From Congzhengia minquanensis (GTDB taxonomy: Bacteria > Bacillota > Clostridia > UBA1381 > UBA9506): a stretch of DNA of 64,000 nt. The stretch covers positions 558,001 through 622,000 of the forward strand of contig NZ_JACRSU010000001.1 in assembly GCF_014384785.1 (NCBI RefSeq). The letters are read 5' to 3'. The translations under genes and the position numbers were made by a program. This document shows positions 17,038-26,636 of this stretch, piece after piece (the stretch's first letter is position 1; the number at the start of each line of letters is the position of its first letter). Below the pieces are notes generated by a model. That model did not search any database, was not told where the DNA came from, and was given only the letters and a program-made list of their open reading frames with translations.

Positions 17038-20000
17038 GAGTTTCTTGTATTTCTGTAATAAATTTTTTACAGAAAGAAGCAAATTTTCTTCTTTTTTCCT
17101 GTCAATTTTCAACACCATATAGGGCTTTGTGCCGGCTGAAACAAAAAATTTGCTGCCAAATTCCGACACCAGCCCCGCAATGGCTTCCAAGTCCATTTGC
17201 GTTTTAAAATAGCACAGAATGCTGTCGTCTTTCACTGTAATTTCGCTCAGTCCGCAGTTCTTTGCCATATATTTCACTTCGGCAACAGCTACGAGCGCGG
17301 CCACGCTGACCGGCATGTCGCCGAACCGGTCGCAGATTTCGCCCTCCACGTCCAGTTTATCCCCGTCGCTCTCAATGGAAGCAATTTTTTTATAAATATC
17401 TAACCGCTGGGCGTGGTTTTTAATGTAGCTGGGCGGAATGTAGGCCTCCACGTTAATATCCACTGCGGGCTGCCAGTCCTCTTCCTGGGGTATGCCTGAA
17501 AGCTCGCTTACGCTCTGGGAAAGCAGCTCGCAGTACATATCGTAGCCCACCGTGTCCATATGGCCGTGCTGCTGGGCGCCTAAAATGTTGCCCGCGCCGC
17601 GAATTTCCAAATCGCGCATGGCAATTTTAAAGCCCGAGCCGAACTCGGTAAATTCTTTAATGGCGCGAAGCCGTTTTGTTGCGTTTTCGTTTAGCACACG
17701 GTCGGGGCGGTAGAGCAGATAGGCAAAGGCACGCCGGTTGGTGCGGCCTACCCTGCCCTTTAACTGGTAGAGCTGGGAAAGGCCCATCCTGTTTGCGTCT
17801 TCAATAATAATAGTGTTCACGTTTTGAATGTCCAGTCCCGTTTCGATGATGGTAGTGCACACCAAGATGTCAATTTCACCCTCCAGCATTTCCATCATAA
17901 TTTCCTCTAAGGGCTCTTCCTCCATTGCGCCGTGAGCCACAGAAATTTTTGCATCGGGAAACGCCTTTTGCAGTTTTCTTGCCACGGAGTCGATAGAAGA
18001 AATGCGGTTGTGAATATAGTAAACCTGGCCTCCCCGGGAAAGCTCCCTGCGAATGGCGTCGTTTGTCACCGCGTCGTTTTGTTCCATTACCACAGTGCGC
18101 ACGGGGAACCGGTTTTCCGGCGGCTCGGTTAAAACGCTCATGTCGCGGATGTTAATCATAGACATGTGCAACGTTCTGGGGATAGGCGTTGCCGAAAGCG
18201 TCAGCACGTCCACATTGTGTTTCATTTCTTTAATGCGCTCTTTGTGCTTCACCCCGAAACGCTGTTCTTCGTCCACCACCAAAAGCCCCAGGCTTTTAAA
18301 CTCAATGTCCTTTGCCAAAAGCCTGTGGGTGCCGATAACAATATCGATTTCGCCGCTCTTTAGCTGTTTTACAATTTGTGCCTGCTCCTTTTTCGTTTTA
18401 AACCGGGAAAGCTCCGCCACCTTTACGGGGAACTTTTTCATGCGGTTTGTAAACGTGTTAAAGTGCTGCATAACCAAAACTGTGGTGGGGGCTAAAATCG
18501 CCACCTGTTTCGAGTCCATCACTGCTTTAAAGGCGGCCCGCAGGGCAACCTCCGTTTTTCCGTAGCCCACGTCGCCGCAAAGGAGCCGGTCCATGGGGCG
18601 CACGCTTTCCATGTCCTGCTTCACTTCTGCAATTGATCGAAGCTGGTCGTCGGTTTCCACATAGGGGAACTCCTCTTCAAAGGTCTTCTGCCACTCGCTG
18701 TCTGGCGAAAAGGCAAAGCCTTTTGCGTTTTGCCGGGCGGAATAAAGCGCCACCAGCTCTTTTGCCAGCTCTTCTGTGGACTCTTTCACCTTTTTCTTCT
18801 GCCGGGCAAAGTCTGCGCCGCCCATTTTGTTTAACCGTACAACGCCGTCTTTTCCCACATATTTCTGCAAAAGGTCTAACTGGTCGGTGGGAACATAGAG
18901 AAAATCGTCCCCGTTATATTTCACTTTTAAATAGTCGTGCCGCTTGCCTTCCACCTCTAAAGTGTCAAGCCCCATATACTGGCCAATTCCGTGGGTGCGG
19001 TGCACCACATAATCGCCGATGTTTAAGTCGTTAAAATCCCGGATTCGGCTGGCAGAATCCATTTTTTTGCGCTTTAGCCTGCGCTTTGGGCTGCGCCCGA
19101 AGATTTCTTCTTCGCCAAAAAAGGCAACCTTTGCTTCTTCATAATAAAAGCCTTTTTTTAGGCCGCCGGGCATCAGATTGATTTTGCCTGCCACCGCCTG
19201 CCCGTGTTCTGCGTTTACTGCCGAAAATCCCGCAGCGGCAAGGTCGCCCTCTAAGGCCGCCTGTCTGTCCTTGTCCACAGAAAATACCACGGTATAGGTT
19301 TTGAGCCACTCGTTCAATTCCTCATAGAATTTGTCCCGCTCTGTCGGCGCTTTGCCGATTTCTCCGGCATTTATATGCACCTCTGCTTTGGGATGATAGT
19401 CCTGCGTTGAACGTGGAAGCTCCAAAAGCCCAACAAAGGGATGCTTTAACAGTTCATGAAGCACATCGTAGTAATTATGAATATATTTTTCCTGAAACTG
19501 AAAGTGTTTGTCCTTTTCTGCCAAGGCTTTCACCGTTTCTTCAATGTCCCAGTTTAAGCCCTCAACCCGCTCTGAAATGGCCTGGGGCTCGTTAAAAAAC
19601 ACAAAAGCGTCGTCTTCGAAATATTCCAAAACACAGGTGTCGGCATTCTTGGAGCGGAACGATTCGTCCGCCGGGCCGATTTTTGCATGTTCAATATTTT
19701 CCACAGAAACCTGGGTAAACACGTCGAAGGTGCGGATAGAGTCCACCTCGTCGCCGAACAGCTCAATTCGGAACGGATTTTCGGCAGACGGGGGAAACAC
19801 GTCTATAATGCCGCCGCGGACGGAAAACTGTCCCTTGCCCTCCACCATGTCTTCTCTGGTGTAGCCCATGTTGGTAAGTTTTTTTGAAATTTCTGTGACT
19901 AAAAGTTCGTCCCCAACAGCAACTACGAGGGCGCTTTCGCGGTATGCGGCAATGTCCACCGTAAACTGCAGCGCCGCGTCGATGGACATAACTGTGACCG

Positions 20001-20340
20001 AATTTTTTGCGCCGCCTGCCAGCTTTTCAATAATTTCCAGCCGCTTGTTTTGCAGCTCGTGGCTTTTTGCGTCGGCTTTAAAAAACTCCAGCTCTTTCGA
20101 CGGATAAAAATATGCCCCATCGGGAAAGTAGAACAAAAAATCCTCGGCTATTTTTTTCGCAGTGTAGTCGCTGTCGGTTATAAAAATGCCCTGGCGGCCA
20201 AATTCTTTGCACAGCATTGCTGCAAAGTGCGCTTTTGCAGGGGCATTTAATCCCACCACGTTCACCGCCTCTTTGCCTGAAAGCCTGCCAATATCCGAAA
20301 AGCCGCAAAGCTTCTTTGCGGCGTCTAAAAAAACATTCAT
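17017..20340 (-). CDS. mfd: Transcription-repair coupling factor
   Basis: Mfd is a dsDNA translocase that removes stalled RNA polymerase and recruits UvrA to lesions on transcribed strands. The 1107-residue length is typical. The UvrB-like module is at about 1-350. The RNA-polymerase-interacting CarD-like domain contains DLNIGDYVVHRTHGIGQYMG. The RecG-like motor has Walker A GDVGYGKTEVALRA, VVDEEQRFG, LSATPIPRTL and GRVGRTNRRAFAY. The C-terminal TRCF domain begins near IPPSYIKN. It starts directly at the pth stop with no gap (TAA then ATG), which suggests coupled translation. Confidence 0.98.
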   Translation of the reverse strand: MNVFLDAAKKLCGFSDIGRLSGKEAVNVVGLNAPAKAHFAAMLCKEFGRQGIFITDSDYTAKKIAEDFLFYFPDGAYFYPSKELEFFKADAKSHELQNKRLEIIEKLAGGAKNSVTVMSIDAALQFTVDIAAYRESALVVAVGDELLVTEISKKLTNMGYTREDMVEGKGQFSVRGGIIDVFPPSAENPFRIELFGDEVDSIRTFDVFTQVSVENIEHAKIGPADESFRSKNADTCVLEYFEDDAFVFFNEPQAISERVEGLNWDIEETVKALAEKDKHFQFQEKYIHNYYDVLHELLKHPFVGLLELPRSTQDYHPKAEVHINAGEIGKAPTERDKFYEELNEWLKTYTVVFSVDKDRQAALEGDLAAAGFSAVNAEHGQAVAGKINLMPGGLKKGFYYEEAKVAFFGEEEIFGRSPKRRLKRKKMDSASRIRDFNDLNIGDYVVHRTHGIGQYMGLDTLEVEGKRHDYLKVKYNGDDFLYVPTDQLDLLQKYVGKDGVVRLNKMGGADFARQKKKVKESTEELAKELVALYSARQNAKGFAFSPDSEWQKTFEEEFPYVETDDQLRSIAEVKQDMESVRPMDRLLCGDVGYGKTEVALRAAFKAVMDSKQVAILAPTTVLVMQHFNTFTNRMKKFPVKVAELSRFKTKKEQAQIVKQLKSGEIDIVIGTHRLLAKDIEFKSLGLLVVDEEQRFGVKHKERIKEMKHNVDVLTLSATPIPRTLHMSMINIRDMSVLTEPPENRFPVRTVVMEQNDAVTNDAIRRELSRGGQVYYIHNRISSIDSVARKLQKAFPDAKISVAHGAMEEEPLEEIMMEMLEGEIDILVCTTIIETGLDIQNVNTIIIEDANRMGLSQLYQLKGRVGRTNRRAFAYLLYRPDRVLNENATKRLRAIKEFTEFGSGFKIAMRDLEIRGAGNILGAQQHGHMDTVGYDMYCELLSQSVSELSGIPQEEDWQPAVDINVEAYIPPSYIKNHAQRLDIYKKIASIESDGDKLDVEGEICDRFGDMPVSVAALVAVAEVKYMAKNCGLSEITVKDDSILCYFKTQMDLEAIAGLVSEFGSKFFVSAGTKPYMVLKIDRKKEENLLLSVKNLLQKYKKLLHSNVK

Positions 20341-20913
20341 TTAAAATACCTTCCCGTTATAGTTGTTCATTGCGCTTTCCGCACCGCTTCTAATAATTTC
20401 GGGCACGACCTCCTCCACCACACAATCCACCAGTTTTGACAGATGGGAAACCTCTTCTTTTGAAAACCGGCCCAAAACCCAGTCTGGCAAGTCATAATTT
20501 TCCGGCGGCGCGCCCACGCCGATTTTAATTCTGGTGAATTCGTCGGACGCAAGCTGGTAGATGATAGACTTAATTCCATTGTGGCCGCCGTCGCTGCCCT
20601 TTTTGCGAATTCTGAGCCTGCCACAGGGAAGGCTCACGTCGTCGTGAATGACAATCACATTTTCCGCCGGAACCTTGTAGTAGGAACAAATTTCCCTTAA
20701 AGCTTCCCCTGAAAGGTTTACAAAGGTCTGGGGTTTTACCAAAAGCACTTTTTCGCCCGCGATATTCCCCTCGCCGATGAGGGATTTGTGCTTGATCTTA
20801 TTTATTTTTATGCCATATTTGGCTGACATATAATCCATTGCGATAAATCCAATGTTGTGTCTTGTCCCGTCATATTTCTTTCCCGGATTTCCAATGCCTA
20901 AAATAACAAACAT
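20341..20913 (-). CDS. pth: Peptidyl-tRNA hydrolase
   Basis: It releases peptides from prematurely dissociated peptidyl-tRNA so the tRNA can be reused. At 190 residues it has the family length. Motifs are LGIGNPGKKYDGTRHNIGFIAMD with the catalytic His of TRHNIGF, VKPQTFVNLSGEA, VIHDDVSLP and GGHNGIKSI. AAAGGA precedes the ATG. It lies between the trmR-like methyltransferase and mfd, a pth-mfd pairing common in Firmicutes. Confidence 0.98.
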   Translation of the reverse strand: MFVILGIGNPGKKYDGTRHNIGFIAMDYMSAKYGIKINKIKHKSLIGEGNIAGEKVLLVKPQTFVNLSGEALREICSYYKVPAENVIVIHDDVSLPCGRLRIRKKGSDGGHNGIKSIIYQLASDEFTRIKIGVGAPPENYDLPDWVLGRFSKEEVSHLSKLVDCVVEEVVPEIIRSGAESAMNNYNGKVF

Positions 20914-20926
20914 AGTGCGTTTCCTT

Positions 20927-21571
20927 TCATTCCTTTATATAAGTCACCGCCACCCCGTCGCCGATTGGCAGAACGGTGGTTTCAAACCGTTCGTTTGCGC
21001 ACAGGTAGCTTAAAAACTCCCTGAGCCTGCGGGTGATGGTGATGTGTTTTTTCGTTGCCAGTTTGTCCGACGCGGTCATGCCCATATACAGCACGTCGTC
21101 TGTAATAATCACGCCGCCGGGATTCATTTTGGCAAGGCACAGGTTAAAGTGGGTTTGATATTGCCCCTTTGCCGCGTCTAAAAACACAAGGTCGAATGCT
21201 GCGTTTAAATTTTCCAATACCTCGCCTGCGTCGCCGAAAATGCAGCGGATGTTCTCCTCCGCACCCCGCTTTTTGATATTCTCCTTTGCCATGGCAAGCA
21301 CGGCTTCATCCCGCTCAATGGTGGTGATATGCGCCTGGGGCAGACAGGACAGCATCATAAGCGCACTGTAGCCAATGGCAGTTCCCACCTCTAAAATCCG
21401 GCTGGGACGGGCGGCAAACAAAAACGTTTTTAAAAACTGTTCCACCTGGGGTTTTACAATATAGATGTGGTTTTTTTCTGCAAAGTTCCGCAGCTCCTCA
21501 AAAAAAGGCTCGTTTTGTTTCAGGCTGCGGTTTAAATAATCTTCAATATAGTCATAAACAATTTGGCTCAT
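20927..21571 (-). CDS. trmR: SAM-dependent O-methyltransferase, TrmR/YrrM-like
   Basis: This 214-residue class I methyltransferase belongs to the caffeoyl-CoA/catechol O-methyltransferase fold. The SAM-binding ILEVGTAIGYSALMML is at about 69-84, the acidic ITTIERDE at 96-103, and FLDAAKGQY carries the metal-site Asp. ITDDVLYMG holds the second metal-ligand region. Bacillus YrrM (TrmR) methylates 5-hydroxyuridine in tRNA. The neighbouring tRNA genes miaA and pth favour that role, but the symbol is by similarity. It overlaps recD2 by 4 nt. Confidence 0.85.
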   Translation of the reverse strand: MSQIVYDYIEDYLNRSLKQNEPFFEELRNFAEKNHIYIVKPQVEQFLKTFLFAARPSRILEVGTAIGYSALMMLSCLPQAHITTIERDEAVLAMAKENIKKRGAEENIRCIFGDAGEVLENLNAAFDLVFLDAAKGQYQTHFNLCLAKMNPGGVIITDDVLYMGMTASDKLATKKHITITRRLREFLSYLCANERFETTVLPIGDGVAVTYIKE

Positions 21572-23781
21572 GCGTTTTCTCCCTCCAAAAGCTGCCAGCG
21601 AAGACTAGAAAACCGTTTTGCCTCATAGTCGTTGTCCACCATTTTTTTTAAGGCCGCCTTTTGGCCCACCAAAACCACCATTTCCCTGGCGCGGGTTACG
21701 GCGGTGTATAAAAGATTTCGGGAAAAAAGCTTTTCTGTGCCGAAAAAAACAGGAATGACCACGGTTTTAAACTCGCTCCCCTGGCTTTTATGTACGGTGA
21801 CGGCATAGGCCAGTTCAATTTCGTCCAGCAATGCATTTTCATATACCACTTTTTTCCCATCGTCAAACAAAATGGTAACAGATGCGGTTTTCACCTCAAC
21901 AATTCTGCCCATGTCGCCGTTGTAAACACCGGAGCCCTCGTCACCGCCTGTGCGTTTCCACAGCAGGTCATAGTTGTTTTTAATCTGCATCACCTTATCG
22001 CCCTCACGCAGAATTCTGTTTTGAAACGCCCGCTCGTTTTTTCCCGGTTCCCCGGGGTTTAATAGGGCTTGCAGGGCGGCGTTTAAGGCATAAACACCGG
22101 TTTGCGTTTTTTTCATGGGGCTGATGACCTGAATGTCTGCCATGGGGTCTAATCCATAGGCGTTGGGCAGGCGGCGGCACACCAAATCAGTTAACAGCTG
22201 GGCTGTTTTATAAGTGTCCTCCGCTTCCACAAAAAAGAAGTCCTTATCCTTTTTGTTTAAAATTGGATATTCCCCCAGATTTATTTTGTGAGCGTTTACC
22301 ACAATCATGCTTTCTTCCGCCTGGCGGAACACAGTGTCCAGGCTTATAGTGGGAACTATGCCGGAGGATATGACGTCCGACAGCACGTTCCCCGCGCCCA
22401 CCGAAGGAAGCTGGTCGCTGTCCCCCACCAAAATGACCCGTCCGCCGGGCTTAATGGCGGAAAGCAGGGAACTCATTAAAATTGCGTCCACCATGCTGAC
22501 CTCGTCGATGATAACAACGTCCTCCTCTAATGGTTCTGTACTTTCGCGGACATATTCCCGCAGCTCGTCGTCATCGGTAAAGCCCACCTCCAGCAGGCGA
22601 TGAATGGTTTTTGCCTCGCGGCCAGATAGCTCTGTCATGCGTTTTGCGGCTCTCCCCGTTGGGGCGGCTAAGGCAATTTTCTTTTTCGATTTTTCAAACA
22701 GTTTTATAATAAAGTTAATGGTTGTGGTTTTTCCCGTGCCCGGCCCGCCGGTGATAACCGTAACGCCGCTGTTTAAGGCGCACAATGCGGCCTCGCGCTG
22801 TTTTTCGGCCAGGGAAATTCCCGTTTCTTTTTCTAACTTTTCAATTTCTGCTTCGGCATCTTTCACATGTTCTTTTTCACTGCCGTTTAACAGCTCTTTC
22901 ATGCACATTGCCGAAACAAACTCGGCGTGGTAAAGCGCAGGCAGAAACACACAGTCTTCATCATCTATTTTTTTGCACACCAGCTCGTGGTCTGAAAACA
23001 GACGAATCAGTGCGTTTTCGGCCTCCAGCCCGTCTATCCCAAGCATGCGCACCGCCAGCGTAATGAGTGCCCCCCGCTTCAAATAGGTATGTCCCTCGCT
23101 GGCGGCGTAAAAGGTTAAAATATATTTTATGCCTGATTGAATCCGAAACACGCTGTTCCGCGCACCGCCAGCCTTTGACGCCACCATGTCGGCGGTTTTA
23201 AAGCTGATGCCGCGAATGCGCTCGCAGAGGATGTATGGGTTTTCCTTTATCATTTCCACCGCATTTTTGCCCAATAGGTCGTAAACCTTTACGGCATAGC
23301 TTGCCGAAATTCCATATTTTTGCAGGAACAGAATGAGCTGTTCCTTGTCATAAATGGCCATGTAGTTTTCAGAAATTTTCATGGCCTTTTCTACGGTAAT
23401 CCCCTTAATTTCAGCCAGGCGCTCCGGCGTGTCCACAATAATGCGCAGGGCGTCTTCTCCAAACCGGTCCACAATTTTTTCCGCCGTGGCGCGGCCAATG
23501 CCCTTCACCACGCCGGACGACAGGTAGGTTAAAATGGTATCTTTAGACTCTGGTTCTACGCGCTGGAACAGCGACACCTTCAGCTGCTGGCCGTAGCTGG
23601 GGTGGTTAACCCACGTTCCGCTGACGATTAACATTTCGCCGCGCTTTAAAAAGGGCAGCGTGCCCACGCAGGTGATTAGACCCTCTTCTCCAGCGTCTAA
23701 ATCGAAAATTGCGTAGCCGTTGTCCTCATTTTGGTAAATTATTTCGTCCACCGTGCCCTGATAGGCGTCTTTATCGTTCAT
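21568..23781 (-). CDS. recD2: RecD2-like ATP-dependent DNA helicase
   Basis: This 737-residue SF1B 5'-3' helicase works without RecBC and is linked to mismatch repair and replication-fork maintenance in Firmicutes. The N-terminal OB-like domain (about 1-80) is followed by helix-hairpin-helix motifs (VKGIGRATAEKIVDRFG; ILCERIRGISFKTAD). The motor has Walker A TGGPGTGKTTTINF, VVIIDEVSMVDA, the GDSDQLPSVGAG motif III and the late AVTVHKSQGSEF. RecD2 is the usual form in organisms with AddAB or RecF pathways. It overlaps miaA and the trmR gene by 4 nt each, inside the long pyrH-mfd run. Confidence 0.95.
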   Translation of the reverse strand: MNDKDAYQGTVDEIIYQNEDNGYAIFDLDAGEEGLITCVGTLPFLKRGEMLIVSGTWVNHPSYGQQLKVSLFQRVEPESKDTILTYLSSGVVKGIGRATAEKIVDRFGEDALRIIVDTPERLAEIKGITVEKAMKISENYMAIYDKEQLILFLQKYGISASYAVKVYDLLGKNAVEMIKENPYILCERIRGISFKTADMVASKAGGARNSVFRIQSGIKYILTFYAASEGHTYLKRGALITLAVRMLGIDGLEAENALIRLFSDHELVCKKIDDEDCVFLPALYHAEFVSAMCMKELLNGSEKEHVKDAEAEIEKLEKETGISLAEKQREAALCALNSGVTVITGGPGTGKTTTINFIIKLFEKSKKKIALAAPTGRAAKRMTELSGREAKTIHRLLEVGFTDDDELREYVRESTEPLEEDVVIIDEVSMVDAILMSSLLSAIKPGGRVILVGDSDQLPSVGAGNVLSDVISSGIVPTISLDTVFRQAEESMIVVNAHKINLGEYPILNKKDKDFFFVEAEDTYKTAQLLTDLVCRRLPNAYGLDPMADIQVISPMKKTQTGVYALNAALQALLNPGEPGKNERAFQNRILREGDKVMQIKNNYDLLWKRTGGDEGSGVYNGDMGRIVEVKTASVTILFDDGKKVVYENALLDEIELAYAVTVHKSQGSEFKTVVIPVFFGTEKLFSRNLLYTAVTRAREMVVLVGQKAALKKMVDNDYEAKRFSSLRWQLLEGENA

Positions 23782-24698
23782 AGGCTGTGTTCTCCAATAT
23801 ACTGTTTCACCGACTCATACAGCCCGGGAGAAACCGCGTCGAACCACTGATAGTCTCCCCGGCGGAACCACGTCAGCTGGCGCTTGGCGTAGTTTCTGCT
23901 GTTTTGTTTGATTTTTTCAATACATGCCTCTCTTGTGACCGCGCCGTTTAAAAACTGCACGGCCTCCTTGTAGCCAATTCCCTGCATGGATTGGCAGTTC
24001 GCCGGAATGCCCCGTTTTAGCAGGGACTGAACTTCTTCAAACAAGCCTTGCTCCACCATGCCGTCTACCCTGCGGTTGATGCGGTCATACAAAATGTCCC
24101 GCTGGCAGGTAAGGGCTAAGAGCACAAAGTGAAACGGCGATTTGTTTAATTTCGACTGTGCGTTTTGCTGGGTCAGCGTCTTTCCCGTGGCAAAAAACAC
24201 CTCCAGCGCGCGGAGCACCCGTTTTGTGTTGTTCGGGTGGATAGAGGCGGCGGCCTCCGGGTCAATTTCTGTGAGTCGTTCGTGCATGGCTTCTTTTCCA
24301 AATGTTTCAAGCTCCTGTGTGAGCTTCTTCCGCACAGACTTGTCCGTTTTCTCTTGAATGAAAGAAACATTGTCCACCAAAGATGAGATATAAAGCCCTG
24401 TTCCGCCGGTTACAACGGGCACCTTTCCTCTCGACTGAATTTCCGATATAACCTCTTTTGCCCGGGCACAAAAGTTTGCAACACTAAAGCTATCGTCCGG
24501 CTCTAAAATGTCCATCATGTGGTGGGGCACGCCCTGCATTTCTTCTTTTGTGGGTTTGGCGCTGCCGATGTTTAAACCCTTATAAATCTGCACGCTGTCT
24601 GCCGAAACCACCTCGCCGCCCAGCTCTTTTGAAAGCGCAACCGACAAGGCGGTTTTTCCCGTGGCGGTTGGCCCGGCAATTACGATTACTTTGTTCAT
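23778..24698 (-). CDS. miaA: tRNA dimethylallyltransferase
   Basis: It transfers a dimethylallyl group from DMAPP to adenosine 37 of tRNAs that read UNN codons. The 306-residue protein has the P-loop GPTATGKTALSVAL (about 8-21), SADSVQIYKGLNIGSAKPT, the Zn-like and tRNA-contact region GTGLYISSLVDN, and the C-terminal RNSRNYAKRQLTWFR signature. Its substrate DMAPP comes from the MEP pathway, whose Dxr is encoded upstream in the same run. It begins directly after the mutL stop (TAG then ATG). Confidence 0.97.
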   Translation of the reverse strand: MNKVIVIAGPTATGKTALSVALSKELGGEVVSADSVQIYKGLNIGSAKPTKEEMQGVPHHMMDILEPDDSFSVANFCARAKEVISEIQSRGKVPVVTGGTGLYISSLVDNVSFIQEKTDKSVRKKLTQELETFGKEAMHERLTEIDPEAAASIHPNNTKRVLRALEVFFATGKTLTQQNAQSKLNKSPFHFVLLALTCQRDILYDRINRRVDGMVEQGLFEEVQSLLKRGIPANCQSMQGIGYKEAVQFLNGAVTREACIEKIKQNSRNYAKRQLTWFRRGDYQWFDAVSPGLYESVKQYIGEHSL

Positions 24699-26615
24699 CT
24701 ATACAATCCTTTTAAACTGTTTTTCAATAAATTCTTTTGTAAACTCCACTGTAATGGGCCTGCCGTGCGGGCAGGTGTTAATGCCCGTTAAGCTGAAAAC
24801 GCCGTCTAACAGCTTTGTCATTTCTGCGTGGTTTAAAACCGCATTTGCTTTCACCGCGCCCCGGCAGGCAATGCGGTAAAGCATTTTTGCCGCCAGATCG
24901 TCGTCCACGTATTTTCTGCTGCCGGAAAGCATTTCAATCACCTCAAGCATGGTGGCTTTTACGTCGCACTCCCCTGCCTCTGCCGGCGTGCCGCGGACAA
25001 TGATTTGCTTCTGCCCAAACTCGTCGGCCAAAAAGCCCAAATCGCAGATGGCCTCCTGGTTTTCTACAAACGCAGCAAACTCTGTTGCTGTCAGAGTCAG
25101 CACCTCAGGACACAGCAGGAGCTGGGACGAAATTTCCCTCCCCCGGTATTGCTGAAGGAGCTTTTCATACCGCAGCCGCTCGTGGGCGGCGTGCTGGTCT
25201 ACCATGAGCATTTTCCCGTCCTTTTCCACTATGATGTAGGTTGCAAAAACCTGTCCGCATATTTTATACACAGGCGCGCCGCTTTCCGGCACCACTGGCG
25301 TTTGCTCCGCCGTTGGCAAGCTCTGTTCTGTGGAGGCTGCAGCTTCGGGCGCAGGTTTAATGATTGGCTTTTGTGCAGGAAGTTTAAAAGCTTCCTGTCT
25401 ATTTTCCAATGCAGGCGGCTCGTTTGAAGAGCAAGGCGGCATAACTTTCGTCGTGTGTGTAGGCGTAAAGCCGCCTGTTTCCTTTAAAGTCGCAGTCGGC
25501 TCCTTGGGTAGGTTCGTTTTCACCTGCGGAGCAGTTTGCTCCTGCATACTACGTTCTTCTGCCTGGGACTGCGGCCGCACAAACTGTGGTTTAATGTTTT
25601 TGTGCTCCTGAACCTGCGGCACAAAATTCGACTGATAAAGGGCGTTCTTCACTGCCCAGTAAACGCAGTGGTAAATGTGCTTTTCCTCTGCAAACTTGGC
25701 CTCTAATTTTGTGGGATGAATGTTAATGTCCACATTCTCCGGCGGCAGGGTGATGTTTAACACACAGGCCGGAAATTTTCCCACCATCAGCTCATTTTTA
25801 TACGCTTCCTCTGTCGCCCGGGAAAGAAGTGCCGATTTTATGTACCGTCCGTTGACAAAAAAGTTTTCCATGCCGCGGTTACTCCTAGCGGCGGCAGATT
25901 TTCCGCACATGCCCGAAACACTAACGCCCCGTTCTTCAAAATGTGCCTCAACCATGGCATTTTTAATGTCCTTTCCGTAAACAGCATAAATGGCCGAGGA
26001 CAGTAAATTGTCGCCCGGCGTAAACATTATTTCTTTTCCGTTGTTAATAAACTTCACTGAAATTTCAGGGTGGGACAGGGCCAAGCGCGACACAATGTCT
26101 TCAATATATCCTGCCTCCGTAAAGTCCTTTTTCAAAAACTTCATGCGGGCAGGCACCGCCTGAAACAAGTTCCGCACCACCACGGTGGTTCCGTCGGGAC
26201 AGCCGGCCTCGGCCACGTCTAAAATCTCGCCGTTATAGGCCACCATGTGGGTGCCGCTGTCCTCCTCCCGCACCTTTGTGTAAATTTCCAGCCGGGACAC
26301 CGCGGCAATGGACGACAGTGCCTCCCCTCGAAATCCCAAAGTTAAAATTTTTGTCAGGTCGTCCTCCGTGGCAATTTTGCTTGTGGCGTGGCGGATCACT
26401 GAGAGGGAAACGTCCTCCTTCGTCATGCCGCTTCCGTTGTCGGTCACACGCATATACGAAATTCCGCCGCCTTTAATCTCAACGCAAACACTGCTTGCTC
26501 CTGCATCCACCGCGTTTTCCAAAAGCTCTTTAATTACAGAAGCAGGCCGCTCAACAACTTCGCCTGCCGCGATTTTGTCCGAAACGTTTTTTTCTAAAAC
26601 TTTTACTTTTCCCAT
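24699..26615 (-). CDS. mutL: DNA mismatch repair endonuclease MutL
   Basis: MutL couples mismatch recognition to strand incision. The 638-residue protein has a GHKL ATPase domain: VIKELLENAVDAGAS, VTDNGSGM, HATSKI and GFRGEALSSI. A Pro/Glu-rich linker spans about 345-445. The C-terminal endonuclease domain is complete, with DQHAAHERLRYE at 473-484, ACR at 583-585 and CPHGRP at 615-620, so it nicks DNA itself and does not need MutH. The usual partner mutS is not upstream; rseP is. The order mutL-miaA is conserved in many bacteria. Confidence 0.97.
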   Translation of the reverse strand: MGKVKVLEKNVSDKIAAGEVVERPASVIKELLENAVDAGASSVCVEIKGGGISYMRVTDNGSGMTKEDVSLSVIRHATSKIATEDDLTKILTLGFRGEALSSIAAVSRLEIYTKVREEDSGTHMVAYNGEILDVAEAGCPDGTTVVVRNLFQAVPARMKFLKKDFTEAGYIEDIVSRLALSHPEISVKFINNGKEIMFTPGDNLLSSAIYAVYGKDIKNAMVEAHFEERGVSVSGMCGKSAAARSNRGMENFFVNGRYIKSALLSRATEEAYKNELMVGKFPACVLNITLPPENVDINIHPTKLEAKFAEEKHIYHCVYWAVKNALYQSNFVPQVQEHKNIKPQFVRPQSQAEERSMQEQTAPQVKTNLPKEPTATLKETGGFTPTHTTKVMPPCSSNEPPALENRQEAFKLPAQKPIIKPAPEAAASTEQSLPTAEQTPVVPESGAPVYKICGQVFATYIIVEKDGKMLMVDQHAAHERLRYEKLLQQYRGREISSQLLLCPEVLTLTATEFAAFVENQEAICDLGFLADEFGQKQIIVRGTPAEAGECDVKATMLEVIEMLSGSRKYVDDDLAAKMLYRIACRGAVKANAVLNHAEMTKLLDGVFSLTGINTCPHGRPITVEFTKEFIEKQFKRIV

Positions 26616-26636
26616 GGAATTCCCCCAATTCTTCCG

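Noticed and set aside
18053..18565. 170-codon plus-strand frame
   Set aside because: Antisense to the conserved motor domain of mfd; composition fits a shadow frame.
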